Translations under genes and position numbers: made by a program
Part shown: in pieces, positions 18,001 through 26,416 of the stretch
Position numbering within the stretch: position 1 is the first letter of the stretch
How the letters are laid out: the number at the start of each line of letters is the position of its first letter
Notes under the pieces: model-generated
Database searches by the model: none
What the model was told of the DNA's origin: nothing
Seen by the model: only the letters and a program-made list of their open reading frames with translations
Origin: a virus
Direction: 5' to 3' (one strand)
DNA: 58,968 bases
IMG/VR virus record: IMGVR_UViG_3300037071_002299
Span: 1-58,968 of that record

Positions 18001-19690
18001 GGAATACCGCAAGGCGTGGGAGCAACTGCAGCAGCAGAAAGACGTCAAGACCATCATCGAAGGGCTGGTCGAGGTCGAGCAATTGCTGCTGGAAGCCTCG
18101 GGTCGTACCGCAGAGGCGCAAGCCCTCGCCACGCAGGAACGCTACAAGAAGCTGCTCGATGCCGTGTCGGCCGAGACCGAGCGCGCCGTGGCCGACATGG
18201 AGGCGCTCAGCGCCCAAGTGGAAGGTGCGGTGATCGATCCGACGGTCGACGCGAGTGGCATCGAGCACATCACCATCGAGGCGAAGAAGGCGAAGTACAG
18301 CCTCGAGGAACTGCAGCAGATCGAGATCAAGATCAAGGCTGCGATGGACATCGAATCGTTCCGTGCGCAGGCCGACGCGCTCGACAGGCGGATCGAGGAC
18401 ATCCGTACGGATTTCGGTCGTCAGGAGCAGACCATTCAGGCGCGGGTCGACACGGGACTGCTGTCGGAGATCGGCGCCCGCAGAGAACTGATCCGCGTGC
18501 ATCAGCGCGAGGCGGCGGCGCTGCAGGACCTCTACAACCAGTACAAGGCGCTCGCCGACATCAGCGGCATGGACGAAGTCCGCCGCAAGATGGAAGAACT
18601 CGGGATCATCATCGAGGATCTGAAGACCTCGGTGGACACGCTCGGCAAGGCGATGGCCGATGCGTTTGAGGAAGGAATCGGGGAGGCGCTCGGCGACGTG
18701 GCGAAGGGCGTCGCCTCGCTCGGTGAGGCGGCCGAGAGTTTCCTCGAGAGCCTCACGGATGCGCTTATCGATTGGGCGTCGGAGCAGGTGGCCGCGCAGA
18801 TGCGCGACGTCATCTTCGGACCCAATGGTCCGCTCGGGGAGATCCTGAAGACGATCGGGGGCGGGGGGCTCTTCGCTGGCGGCGGCGCCGGCCTCTTTGG
18901 CGACGGGCTCGAGGAGATCGCGGTCACGGCGCAGCGGTTGCCCGAGGGCGTGGGCGAGGTGGCGGCGGCGGGGGCGGAGACGGCAGGGATGGCAGCGGCG
19001 ATCACGGCGGCCGGCACCGCGGCGGGGGCGTCGATCACCGGGGCCACGGCGGCGCTCACCACCGCAGGGGCGACCGTCGCCGGAGCAATCACCACCGCTG
19101 GCACTGGGGTCGCCGGGGCGATCTCGGCGGCGGGTAGCGCGGCGGCGGCGGCGATCGGGGCGGCCAGTGCCAGTTCCGCCATCCCGATCCCGATACCGGG
19201 CGCGGCGGGGGGCGGCCTGCTCGCGGACATCGCCGTGGTGGCCGGATTGGGGATGGGGCGGTATGCCGGAGGGGGTCCGCTCGATGTCTTCTCTGGGGGC
19301 TTCCTGCGCGGTCCCGGCACGCCCACCTCGGACTCGCTCCTGCTGCGGGGCTCGCGGGATGAATTCATGGTGCAGGCGCGGGCGGTCGGCCAGCCGGGCG
19401 GGCGGCAGTTCCTCGACGCCTACAACAGCGGGCTGGTGACGGTGCGGGAGATCCGCCACGGGCTGGAGTCGATCGGGCGGGTGCCGCGCTTTGCGGGGGG
19501 TGGATCGCTGTCCTCGGGTGCCAGTCCAGCCGCGGTGAGCAGCCCAGCGGTCTCCCGCCGACAGGGGGACACGATCAACCAGTACCTGACGATCAACGCA
19601 CCGGGGGGCAATGTGAGTCGACAGACCGAACTGCAGATCACCGCCGCTGCCGCGCGTGGCGCACGGACCGCTGACAGGCGCAACAACTGA
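15014..19690 (+). CDS. Tape measure protein
   Basis: 1558 residues. It sets tail length; at roughly 0.15 nm per residue this predicts a tail of about 230 nm (inference). Residues 1-500 are helical and contain diverged internal repeats (AILDASNPAQQEQNRLMAEAAK, then AILDASNPALQEHARLMAEGAR). The conserved tape-measure core is around 550-720 (LKLLENRLRLVTHST through FRAEEFNSVLEGAAPLV). Long coiled regions follow, then an Ala/Gly-rich hydrophobic stretch near 1330-1430 that may enter the host membrane. ATG 15014 follows the chaperone stop directly. Confidence 0.95.
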   Translation: MATRGLGTLTLDLLLKVGGFKQGMTEAERAAERAMRAITESARRASKDVNQSFSGGVKVEGLQKAARIVQTELKKTEDSVKAVKATFGDVGFRIPGLRQAEIEARKLNEAMALLRERTAQLLQAGFGERVAAQVATPLELYRKQVELLNFAAAQGVINQQTFSRALHSTTQAFIAGTPAMQRWNLLVEEGKRLMAANVGPQDAFRNRFKELTQLALSGQITPEVRTSEIAKEKAIRDSLTGVTAENNRLDTEAKRIKESQIPPQREYNEAMALTQKLLDTQRIDQAEFNTEAQRLKAILDASNPAQQEQNRLMAEAAKLAARLQDPLIQYQQRLKEIAAMKIAAPDLVSDEIETAAIKEAEDAYNKLNPEIQENLRLEKEAAAIKAANTTAQERYDAAIAHSASLIGKVGFTQADHNREIARQKAILDASNPALQEHARLMAEGARATKTHMSAQEQLDAAIAHADKLLATYDATLKRTAIDQQTHTRMVAAARAEFDRASQSTQKLSGRFLEFSKLLNRGFGLQSFVAQALSIFAIINLVRSIIQITDELKLLENRLRLVTHSTSDLVRTQKELFEVAQRTRQEYTGVTDLYIRLAQASSELGATQQELIAVTEATGNALAIAGTGAERARGVLIQLTQGLGGGTFRAEEFNSVLEGAAPLVRIVAKHIDRFAGSVQALRKEVREGTVTSKEFFDAIRDGSEELSKQVASTPVTISQAFTQLKNVFQQAVLGTDMQPLVKGILDLKVLLEDPQFQQALVDFVNLLLTAGGAVLRTGEHFAQLALELKQSIAYAKGELSEIEVLEAKIQRVGFTLRQAQRGGFLESGDITAIGLSVEGLTAKLERLRKELELLKGQELSEIVITAKSIEAPVAPIGDPKALEQIRKQIEALEQQRVLLGKNAAATMAYRIAVGDLRETFQKAAPDAEDLKGALIAAAAALEQETAVQSVKNSIEALQRQAAVLNLTEKEAFEYNLTQGEQADQLERTGKAQAGLTEEYRKAWEQLQQQKDVKTIIEGLVEVEQLLLEASGRTAEAQALATQERYKKLLDAVSAETERAVADMEALSAQVEGAVIDPTVDASGIEHITIEAKKAKYSLEELQQIEIKIKAAMDIESFRAQADALDRRIEDIRTDFGRQEQTIQARVDTGLLSEIGARRELIRVHQREAAALQDLYNQYKALADISGMDEVRRKMEELGIIIEDLKTSVDTLGKAMADAFEEGIGEALGDVAKGVASLGEAAESFLESLTDALIDWASEQVAAQMRDVIFGPNGPLGEILKTIGGGGLFAGGGAGLFGDGLEEIAVTAQRLPEGVGEVAAAGAETAGMAAAITAAGTAAGASITGATAALTTAGATVAGAITTAGTGVAGAISAAGSAAAAAIGAASASSAIPIPIPGAAGGGLLADIAVVAGLGMGRYAGGGPLDVFSGGFLRGPGTPTSDSLLLRGSRDEFMVQARAVGQPGGRQFLDAYNSGLVTVREIRHGLESIGRVPRFAGGGSLSSGASPAAVSSPAVSRRQGDTINQYLTINAPGGNVSRQTELQITAAAARGARTADRRNN

Positions 19691-20310
19691 TGAGCGACTT
19701 CATCGAGTCGCCGCGGTTTCCGGCGTGCCCGAGCTTCGGCTACACCTCGGAGCCTGAGTACAAGGTCATCATCCAGCGGCGGGCGAGCGGCGTAGAGAAG
19801 CGCAACCGCGCCTGGTTGCGCCCGCTGATCCGCGGCACGGTCACGGTGGGTCCGCGCCTTGAGGCTGAGATCGAGGAACTGCTGACATGGTGGCATGCAA
19901 CGGGCGGCATGGCGCGCGGTTTCCGGTTCAAGGACCGGGTCGACTGGAAGTCGACGACGCAGATGGCACAGTCTGTGTCGAATACCGACCAGCCGCTCGT
20001 CGAGACGACGACACCGGGAGTCTACCAGCTGACCAAGCGTTATCAGGTCGGTATCGACGAGGATGGTGATCCGGTTTATCAGGACCGCTACATCTACAAA
20101 CCCGTCTCGGGCACGGTGGTGCTCTCGGGTGGCGGGTCGGTTGACTACACGACCGGGCTCGTCACCGGAGGAGGCGCCGGTACTTGGGGCGGGGAGTTCG
20201 ACGTGCCGATGCGATTCGACTCCGGCTTCCCGGTCGAGATCGTGCAGGCACGGATCGAGTCGGTGACCTTTGCGCTGCAGGAACTTCGCATGACCGGAGA
20301 GACCGGGTGA
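19690..20310 (+). CDS. Distal tail protein (DUF2460, GTA ORFG12-like)
   Basis: 206 residues. The start FIESPRFPACPSFGYTSEPEYKVII, the central FRFKDRVDW, and the end ESVTFALQELR are typical of DUF2460 / TIGR02217, the distal tail component first described in gene transfer agents. Its ATG overlaps the tape measure stop. It begins a conserved four-gene tail-tip block. Confidence 0.9.
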   Translation: MSDFIESPRFPACPSFGYTSEPEYKVIIQRRASGVEKRNRAWLRPLIRGTVTVGPRLEAEIEELLTWWHATGGMARGFRFKDRVDWKSTTQMAQSVSNTDQPLVETTTPGVYQLTKRYQVGIDEDGDPVYQDRYIYKPVSGTVVLSGGGSVDYTTGLVTGGGAGTWGGEFDVPMRFDSGFPVEIVQARIESVTFALQELRMTGETG

Positions 20311-21257
20311 GAACCATCCCCGCGGGCTTCCTCGACAGCCACGTCACCCAACTCCACGTCTGCTGGCGCGTCATCCGCCGCGACGGTGAAGTGATCTACG
20401 GCACCGAATGCGACGAGGACATTACGATCACGACCGGCGACTACGTGGGCGTGTACATCGCCCGCGCCGGTATCACGGGCAGCGACATCCGCTCGACCTC
20501 GGACTTGTCGGTCGACAATCTCGAGGTGGTGGGCGCGCTCGCGCCGTCAGCCGTGCCGGGCGATACGGGTGATACGAGTGACACCAGCGACACAGGCACG
20601 CTCACGCTCATCGACGTCAGTGCGGCCGACATCGAGGCGGGACTGCTCGACAACGCCGAAGCCGTCACGTTCATCGTCAACTCCGACGACCCTGATCTCT
20701 ATCAGCGTGTCCTGCGAGCCGGCTGGATCGGCAACGTCACGCGCACGGCCGAGGGTAAATGGACGACTGAGCTGCGTGGTCTGACGCAGGCGCTCTCGCA
20801 GGGCATCGTTCGGACTTACGGCGTCGGCTGCGATGCGGAGTTGTTCGACGCACGCTGCAGGGTCGATCCCGCGGCGTTCTCCCTCTCCAGTTACGTCTAC
20901 GAGCTCGACAGCCGTCGGCGCTTCAAGGTGCATCCGGACTTGGGCGACTTGGGCGCGCAACCGGGTCAGGTGCCGGGCGGCATGATTACATGGACCTCGG
21001 GCGCCAATACCGGCTACTCGATGGAGATAAAGACCTACAGCGATGGAGCGCCCGACACGCTCGACAACCTGTTCTGGGTCGAACTCTTTCTGCCGATGCC
21101 GAGGGACATCGACTTCGGCGACACCTTCGACTTCCGAGCCGGCTGTGACAAGAAGATGGAGACCTGCCTCGGCGTCTATAGCAACCTGCCGAACTTCCGA
21201 GGCCATGGTGTCCTCGTTCCCGGTGATGCAGAAATCCTCAAGGTGGGCAAGAAGTGA
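20307..21257 (+). CDS. Tail hub protein (DUF2163 / BR0599-like, GTA ORFG13-like)
   Basis: 316 residues starting at GTG 20307, which overlaps the previous stop (GTGA). RTIPAGFLDSHVTQLHVCWRV and the C-terminal FRAGCDKKMETCLGVYSNLPNFRGH are hallmarks of the DUF2163 tail hub family; the cysteines there are usual for iron-sulfur-type coordination in GTA homologues. A short Gly/Asp/Thr/Ser repeat (GDTGDTSDTSDTGT) forms a loop near residue 85. ATG-only gene calling would misplace the start far upstream. Confidence 0.88.
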   Translation: MRTIPAGFLDSHVTQLHVCWRVIRRDGEVIYGTECDEDITITTGDYVGVYIARAGITGSDIRSTSDLSVDNLEVVGALAPSAVPGDTGDTSDTSDTGTLTLIDVSAADIEAGLLDNAEAVTFIVNSDDPDLYQRVLRAGWIGNVTRTAEGKWTTELRGLTQALSQGIVRTYGVGCDAELFDARCRVDPAAFSLSSYVYELDSRRRFKVHPDLGDLGAQPGQVPGGMITWTSGANTGYSMEIKTYSDGAPDTLDNLFWVELFLPMPRDIDFGDTFDFRAGCDKKMETCLGVYSNLPNFRGHGVLVPGDAEILKVGKK

Positions 21258-21772
21258 GCCCATGTTCCGGCTGCATTAAAGTGCGCCGTGCCATCATCAA
21301 TAGAGCGCCACCTCGCATCGCCGCCCCTCTCGCCCGCGCTTTTCTGCCGACGGTCACGACCGCGGCTGCCGTCATTGCTGAAGCTCGTACGTGGGTCAAC
21401 GTGCCGTTCCGGCATCAAGGTCGCGACCGCAGCGGGGTCGATTGCGTTGGGATGCCGATCGTCGTGTTGCACGCACTCGGCGCAGTCTCAGGCGACTTTG
21501 AAATTCGCGACTATTCCCGTCGGCCGCACCACGGCAACCTTGAGCAGCGCCTCACCGCGCACTGCACGCCGCTGCCGGAATACGTGCCCGGCTGCCTGGT
21601 CGCAATCCGCTGGGAAAAGACCCTCGCGCACGTCGCGATCTACACCGACACCGACACCCTGATCCATGCACTCGAGCGCCATCAGAAAGTAATCGAGCAC
21701 GGCTTCCGCGGCATGTGGCGTGCGCGCTTCGCACAGGGCGCATGGGCGCTGCCGGGGGTGCGCTATGGCTGA
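21254..21772 (+). CDS. NlpC/P60 cysteine peptidase, tail-associated
   Basis: 172 residues from GTG 21254, overlapping the previous stop. The catalytic cysteine is in RSGVDCVG (about residue 64) and the histidine in KTLAHVAIYTDTD. NlpC/P60 enzymes cut peptidoglycan stem peptides. In this tail-tip position it is expected to open the wall during DNA entry (GTA ORFG14-like) rather than act as the late endolysin. The N-terminal 35 residues are basic and divergent. Confidence 0.88.
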   Translation: MSPCSGCIKVRRAIINRAPPRIAAPLARAFLPTVTTAAAVIAEARTWVNVPFRHQGRDRSGVDCVGMPIVVLHALGAVSGDFEIRDYSRRPHHGNLEQRLTAHCTPLPEYVPGCLVAIRWEKTLAHVAIYTDTDTLIHALERHQKVIEHGFRGMWRARFAQGAWALPGVRYG

Positions 21773-24700
21773 CCAAGTTGGCCGTTTTGCGCTGACTGCT
21801 ATCGGCGGATACTTTTTTGGTCCGTGGGGGGCACTGGCGGGTAGTTTCCTTGCCAATTTTCTCTTTCCGGTCGAAGGCCAGAAAGGACCGCGCCTCAACG
21901 AACTGAACTTACAGCACTCGACCATCGGCGCAGCGATCCCGATCGTCTACGGTACGGGTGTCCTCGCCGGAAACGTGATCTTCAGCGGTGGCCTCACCGA
22001 GACCGAGCATGAGGGTGGCGGCGGCAAGGGTGGGCCGAGCGGACCGGCGACGTACTCGTATGCCGTTGATGTTGCAGTTGGCATCTGTGAAGGTCCGATT
22101 GGGGGTATCAGGCGCATCTGGGCAGACGCGGATCTGATCTATGACGCGAGCGATGACACGACGCTCGCAGAGCGGTTCGGGGATGACTTTGAGAATATCT
22201 CGGAGGCGTTTCTCGCCATCCGCGCGATGTCTGCACAACTGGACTTTGATTTATACCTCGGCGACGAAGATCAGCTGCCTGATCCCACGATTGAAAGCCA
22301 TGTCGGCGTTGGCCTTACGCCAGCGTATCGCGGACTGGCGTACATCGTCCTGCCAAACTTCCAGCTTGAGAAGTTTGGCAATCGCATCCCGAATTTCAGG
22401 TTTGAAGTCTTTACGCTCGGCACTAACACGGAGTGCGCGGTCTACAGCGCCGGGCATCTCGAGCCTTGGCAGTTCTATTACAACGCTGGCACATTAGATC
22501 CGCGCAACCCTAGCAATCAACACCTCTATGGCTACACCGAGCTTGGTGGTTCACCAAATACGACCTACGAGGCTGCACTTGCCGACATCAACGCGGTTAC
22601 TGATCATCCAGAAAACCCATTTCATTTTGAAAAAGCTCCACAGCACGGGCCAACTTATGTTCACGGCTGGGCGATCACGCAGTCGGGCGGTGGTGGACTA
22701 ACAAACCCCTGCGGGATCGAGGAGTCTGACCCCTTCTCAGGCGACCCCGGCACCGATTACATCGGGGTCTTCATGTCGGTTAATTCGCTTGAGACTGTCA
22801 GCGATGAATGTGAGTCGGCGCTTGGTAATCCGTCAGGCTTTACAGAGACATGTGCAGCATGGTGGACGCTTCTGGGTGGCAAGGGTCGAGTCAAATACGT
22901 CATTGATAAAACAGGTGGTTCCTCTGGTTACTGGGTTCTTACTGATCACAATGAAGACCCAGCACCGTGGTTTGAAGGCACTACGAATGCGTCCGGTGAC
23001 GTATATCACGTTATCGGGCAAACAATTCCCTGCGCTGATCTGGGTGGTGGTTCCTTTGATGTTTGGCGCATGGCGTCACACGAGATCGAAGTACGGCGCT
23101 GGTGGGCGCCGACGAGTTCACTGTTTGAATGGACGCGAGTCTCCGGCACCTTCAAGTCGCTGCGCCCGTATGTCGAGAATAGTGGCGTCGTCACGTCCTA
23201 TCCGAAAGACCCGACACTGCGCAGCGATGACGTTAACTATGACAACGAAGACTATTGGACTGCAGCTTACAACGCGGCGGTGGCGGACAATGCTTCGCTA
23301 GGCATTAACGATCGGAACCGCATTCCTGAAGATTGGGTTTACGGCGTCGACTATCCGACGGCGTCGTCCTCGCATATCTCAAACATCCAGAGCGGCATCG
23401 TCTGGGCGGGCAGCTGCACCACCGTCACGACCGAGTGCATCCCGATGGCGGAGATCGTATCCGACATCTGCCGCCGGGATGGGTTGCGCACCGACACCTC
23501 GAGCCAGATCGACGTCTCGGATCTCTCGACCTGCGTGCCTGGTTATATCGTTGGGCAGCAGATGTCGGGGCGTGATGCACTCGGACCGCTGCGCATGTAC
23601 GGGCTCTTCGACGCAGTCGAGAGCGATGCCGTGCTGCGGTTTGTCGAGCGGGGTCATGCGCCGGTCGCGACGCTGACGACCGACGATCTGGGCGCGCATG
23701 AACACGGCTCAGAGCCACCGTCTCTGGTTGAGGTCGCGCGCACGCAGGAGAAGGATCTGCCGCGCCGTGTGCGCCTGCACTTCCCGAATTTCCTGCACGA
23801 CCATGAGGTGAGCGAGCAGTCCGCCTCGCGCATCACGACGGAAGCAATCGATGAACTCGATGTGCAGTTACCGGTGTCGATGGAGCCCGACACCGCGAAG
23901 CAGCTCGTCGAGATCATGCTGTCCGAGGCGTGGGTCGCCCGCAACGGCTACCGTTTCTCGCTCGACAACGACTGGCTCGGCCTCGAGCCCACGGACTGCG
24001 TTGGCCTTCCCGTGGATGGCAACCTTGAGCGGGTCCGCATCGTTGCGATCGACTACAAGATCGGTGGTCTACTGCAAGTCGACGCCATGCGTGACGACGA
24101 CGGCACGTATGTCTCGACCGCCGTGGCGGTTCCGGGTCAGCCTTCGGGCGGCGTACCGGGCAGCTCGGGTGGCGGTCCGATCTGCGATTCCGCGGTGGTG
24201 CTGCTCGACATTCCTTGCCTGACGGGCACACCGCCGAGCGGCGACGAGGCATGGATCTACGCCGCGATTTACGGCACCTGTGCCAATTTCTGGAATAGCG
24301 CGGCGCTCTATCGCAGCGACGACGGCGGCGAGACCTATGCGCAGATCGCGCGCGCGGAGCAGGAAACGACGGTCGGCACGATCCTCGACATGACCGGTCC
24401 TGACACGGACCCGACACTGCCGGGGGACTCCCCGCCGTACGACAGCAGCAACTCAATCACTGTCAACCTTCTTGAAGGCACGCTCGCCAGCGTGAGTGAT
24501 GCGGGGATCGACGCGGGCTTGAATCTCGCGGCGATCGGCCAGCCTGGCCGCTGGGTGATCATCCAGTTCAAGACCGCCGATCTCGACACAAATAACGTCT
24601 GGACGTTGACCGACCTAATCTGGGGCGTCAACGGCACCGAGCACTTGCTCGGCACGACCGGCGAAAATGACACCTTTGTGCTGCTGTCCGACTCGGCACT

Positions 24701-25565
24701 GCTGCGCATTCCTGTGCCGGCGAGTGCGATCGGTGTCCAGAAACATTACAAGGTTGTGAGTGCCGGCCAGTCGATCGACGCCGTCGATGAAATCACGTTC
24801 ACCACCTGGGGCCTGTGCTATCAGCGGTTCTGCCCCTCGACGGTGATCTCGGCCACACTCACCGATCCACCCGCATCGCCTGTCGATGGCGACTCTTACC
24901 TGCTCCCGAATGACACCGGGCTCACGGGATCTTGGGCTGCGCACGGCGGTGAGATTGCGACGTGGAGCAGTGAGACCGGGTCGTGGGTGTTCTGCATGCC
25001 GGTGCCCGGCAGCATCATTCACATCAGCGACGGTGAAGACACGAGCGGCGGCGGCACCGATGTCATCTCCGGTGGCGATGGCAGCTACACCCCCTCGCCG
25101 TGGGCTCAGACCAGTGCGACCTTCGTCACCGTCCACGATGAAAGTGCCACGCTGCCGAATTCCTTCCGACTTGTGGAAGGCACGGTGGTCGACTTTGAGT
25201 TCGACACCAGCGCGAACACGCTCACCATCAACGCGGGCGGCATCCCGCAGAACCTGCAGAACGGCAGCTACACGATTCTTGCGGCTGACAACGGCCGGCA
25301 CCTCTATCACCCCTCGGGTGCGGCAGCGGGCCATACCTACACGCTGAACATCGACGGTGCGGACATCGGCGCCGGCTTTGCGGTCACGATCTTCAACCTG
25401 AGTGCCAACCCGCTCTCGATTGCGGTGACTGGCGGCACGCTGCGCTGGATCGGCAGCGGTGCGGGTGCCACTGGCACGCGCTCGATGGCGCAGTACGGTC
25501 ATTGCACCATCGTGGTCACAGATACGGGCGACGAGGCGCTCGTGGATGGAGCCTTGCTCACATGA
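21765..25565 (+). CDS. Tail tip / baseplate hub (host specificity) protein
   Basis: 1266 residues. ATG 21765 overlaps the NlpC stop. The N-terminus contains a membrane-like glycine segment (GRFALTAIGGYFFGPWG), and LNLQHSTIGAAIPIVYGTGVLAGNVIF followed by YSYAVDVAVGICEGPIGGIRRIWAD is the signature of the GTA ORFG15 / lambda gpJ-like hub. Later segments are beta-rich, with FN3-like and fibre-like parts (from about 800). Local base composition from 22,500 to 23,300 looks lower in G+C than its surroundings, so the insertion of about residues 240-540 may be a swapped receptor-contact module. Confidence 0.9.
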   Translation: MADQVGRFALTAIGGYFFGPWGALAGSFLANFLFPVEGQKGPRLNELNLQHSTIGAAIPIVYGTGVLAGNVIFSGGLTETEHEGGGGKGGPSGPATYSYAVDVAVGICEGPIGGIRRIWADADLIYDASDDTTLAERFGDDFENISEAFLAIRAMSAQLDFDLYLGDEDQLPDPTIESHVGVGLTPAYRGLAYIVLPNFQLEKFGNRIPNFRFEVFTLGTNTECAVYSAGHLEPWQFYYNAGTLDPRNPSNQHLYGYTELGGSPNTTYEAALADINAVTDHPENPFHFEKAPQHGPTYVHGWAITQSGGGGLTNPCGIEESDPFSGDPGTDYIGVFMSVNSLETVSDECESALGNPSGFTETCAAWWTLLGGKGRVKYVIDKTGGSSGYWVLTDHNEDPAPWFEGTTNASGDVYHVIGQTIPCADLGGGSFDVWRMASHEIEVRRWWAPTSSLFEWTRVSGTFKSLRPYVENSGVVTSYPKDPTLRSDDVNYDNEDYWTAAYNAAVADNASLGINDRNRIPEDWVYGVDYPTASSSHISNIQSGIVWAGSCTTVTTECIPMAEIVSDICRRDGLRTDTSSQIDVSDLSTCVPGYIVGQQMSGRDALGPLRMYGLFDAVESDAVLRFVERGHAPVATLTTDDLGAHEHGSEPPSLVEVARTQEKDLPRRVRLHFPNFLHDHEVSEQSASRITTEAIDELDVQLPVSMEPDTAKQLVEIMLSEAWVARNGYRFSLDNDWLGLEPTDCVGLPVDGNLERVRIVAIDYKIGGLLQVDAMRDDDGTYVSTAVAVPGQPSGGVPGSSGGGPICDSAVVLLDIPCLTGTPPSGDEAWIYAAIYGTCANFWNSAALYRSDDGGETYAQIARAEQETTVGTILDMTGPDTDPTLPGDSPPYDSSNSITVNLLEGTLASVSDAGIDAGLNLAAIGQPGRWVIIQFKTADLDTNNVWTLTDLIWGVNGTEHLLGTTGENDTFVLLSDSALLRIPVPASAIGVQKHYKVVSAGQSIDAVDEITFTTWGLCYQRFCPSTVISATLTDPPASPVDGDSYLLPNDTGLTGSWAAHGGEIATWSSETGSWVFCMPVPGSIIHISDGEDTSGGGTDVISGGDGSYTPSPWAQTSATFVTVHDESATLPNSFRLVEGTVVDFEFDTSANTLTINAGGIPQNLQNGSYTILAADNGRHLYHPSGAAAGHTYTLNIDGADIGAGFAVTIFNLSANPLSIAVTGGTLRWIGSGAGATGTRSMAQYGHCTIVVTDTGDEALVDGALLT

Positions 25566-26416
25566 CCGTTCAGCAGTGGTTCTACATGCTGAGCGGCGAG
25601 CCGGTCGTTATCAACATCGGTGAGTACGTCGGCGGCGGACCGTCCTCTTATCCGATTCCTGCTGGCGCGAAATGTCTGCTCGTTCTAGCGACGGCTGGCG
25701 GCGGTGGTGGTGGGTCGGGCGTGGTCGGCGCGGTCAATTCTGCGCGGCGTGGCGGCGGCGGCGGTGGCGGCGGCGGCATGACGTTTCATGTGTTGCCTGC
25801 TGACTTCTATGGGTCACCCTATTCAAACGTGAGCGTTGACGGCAGCGCGGGTGGCGCGGGTGGCGCGGGGCGGTCAAGCAACGGTAACGGCACGGCTGGC
25901 ACGGGTGCGGTGCCCGCGCACGCCAGCGTGGTGCGCGCTGGCGGCGGGTTCGCGGGTCCGCAAGCCACAACGACGACTGGCGGTACGGGAGGGGCCACTG
26001 GCCTCGGCTCACAAGGCTCTGGAGGCACGGGCGGCGCGGGCGGTCTAGCACCGGCGGCGGCTCAGGTTCGCACCAATAGCGTCGTCACAACGGGCGGCGG
26101 TGGTGGCGGCGGTGCGGTACAGACCACCAACGTCGAAAGCGCGGGCGGCGCGGGCGGCAGCAACAGCACGCTCAGTATCACAGCTGCTGCTGGCGGCGCG
26201 ACTGGAAGCGATCCCGGGGCGGATGCCGCTGAGGCATATCAAGGCGGCGGCGGCGCGGGCGGTGAGGCAAGTTCAGCAACAGCAAATCAACTCTCCGGTA
26301 CGAGTCACATCTATGGCGCAGGCGGTGCGGGCGGCGCGGCGGCCACGGCCAACGGGCCTTCACAGGCTGGGCGCAATGGTGCGGATGGCGTGCTGCTCGT
26401 TGCGGCGGCACTCTGA
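25562..26416 (+). CDS. Glycine-rich tail/adhesin-type protein
   Basis: 284 residues, more than 40% Gly and Ala. After a short N-terminus comes YPIPAGAKCLLVLATAGGGGGG, the usual opening of the phage glycine-rich fibre domain, then long GGAGG, GTGG and GGGGG runs. Such runs can form a polyglycine-II sandwich, as in T-even gp38 adhesins. ATG overlaps the hub stop. Role inferred: receptor-binding or fibre-tip protein. Confidence 0.75.
   Translation: MTVQQWFYMLSGEPVVINIGEYVGGGPSSYPIPAGAKCLLVLATAGGGGGGSGVVGAVNSARRGGGGGGGGGMTFHVLPADFYGSPYSNVSVDGSAGGAGGAGRSSNGNGTAGTGAVPAHASVVRAGGGFAGPQATTTTGGTGGATGLGSQGSGGTGGAGGLAPAAAQVRTNSVVTTGGGGGGGAVQTTNVESAGGAGGSNSTLSITAAAGGATGSDPGADAAEAYQGGGGAGGEASSATANQLSGTSHIYGAGGAGGAAATANGPSQAGRNGADGVLLVAAAL

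Noticed and set aside
17258-19459. 733-codon minus-strand frame opposite the tape measure gene
   Set aside because: Antisense shadow; the tape measure frame has conserved domains and the shadow does not.
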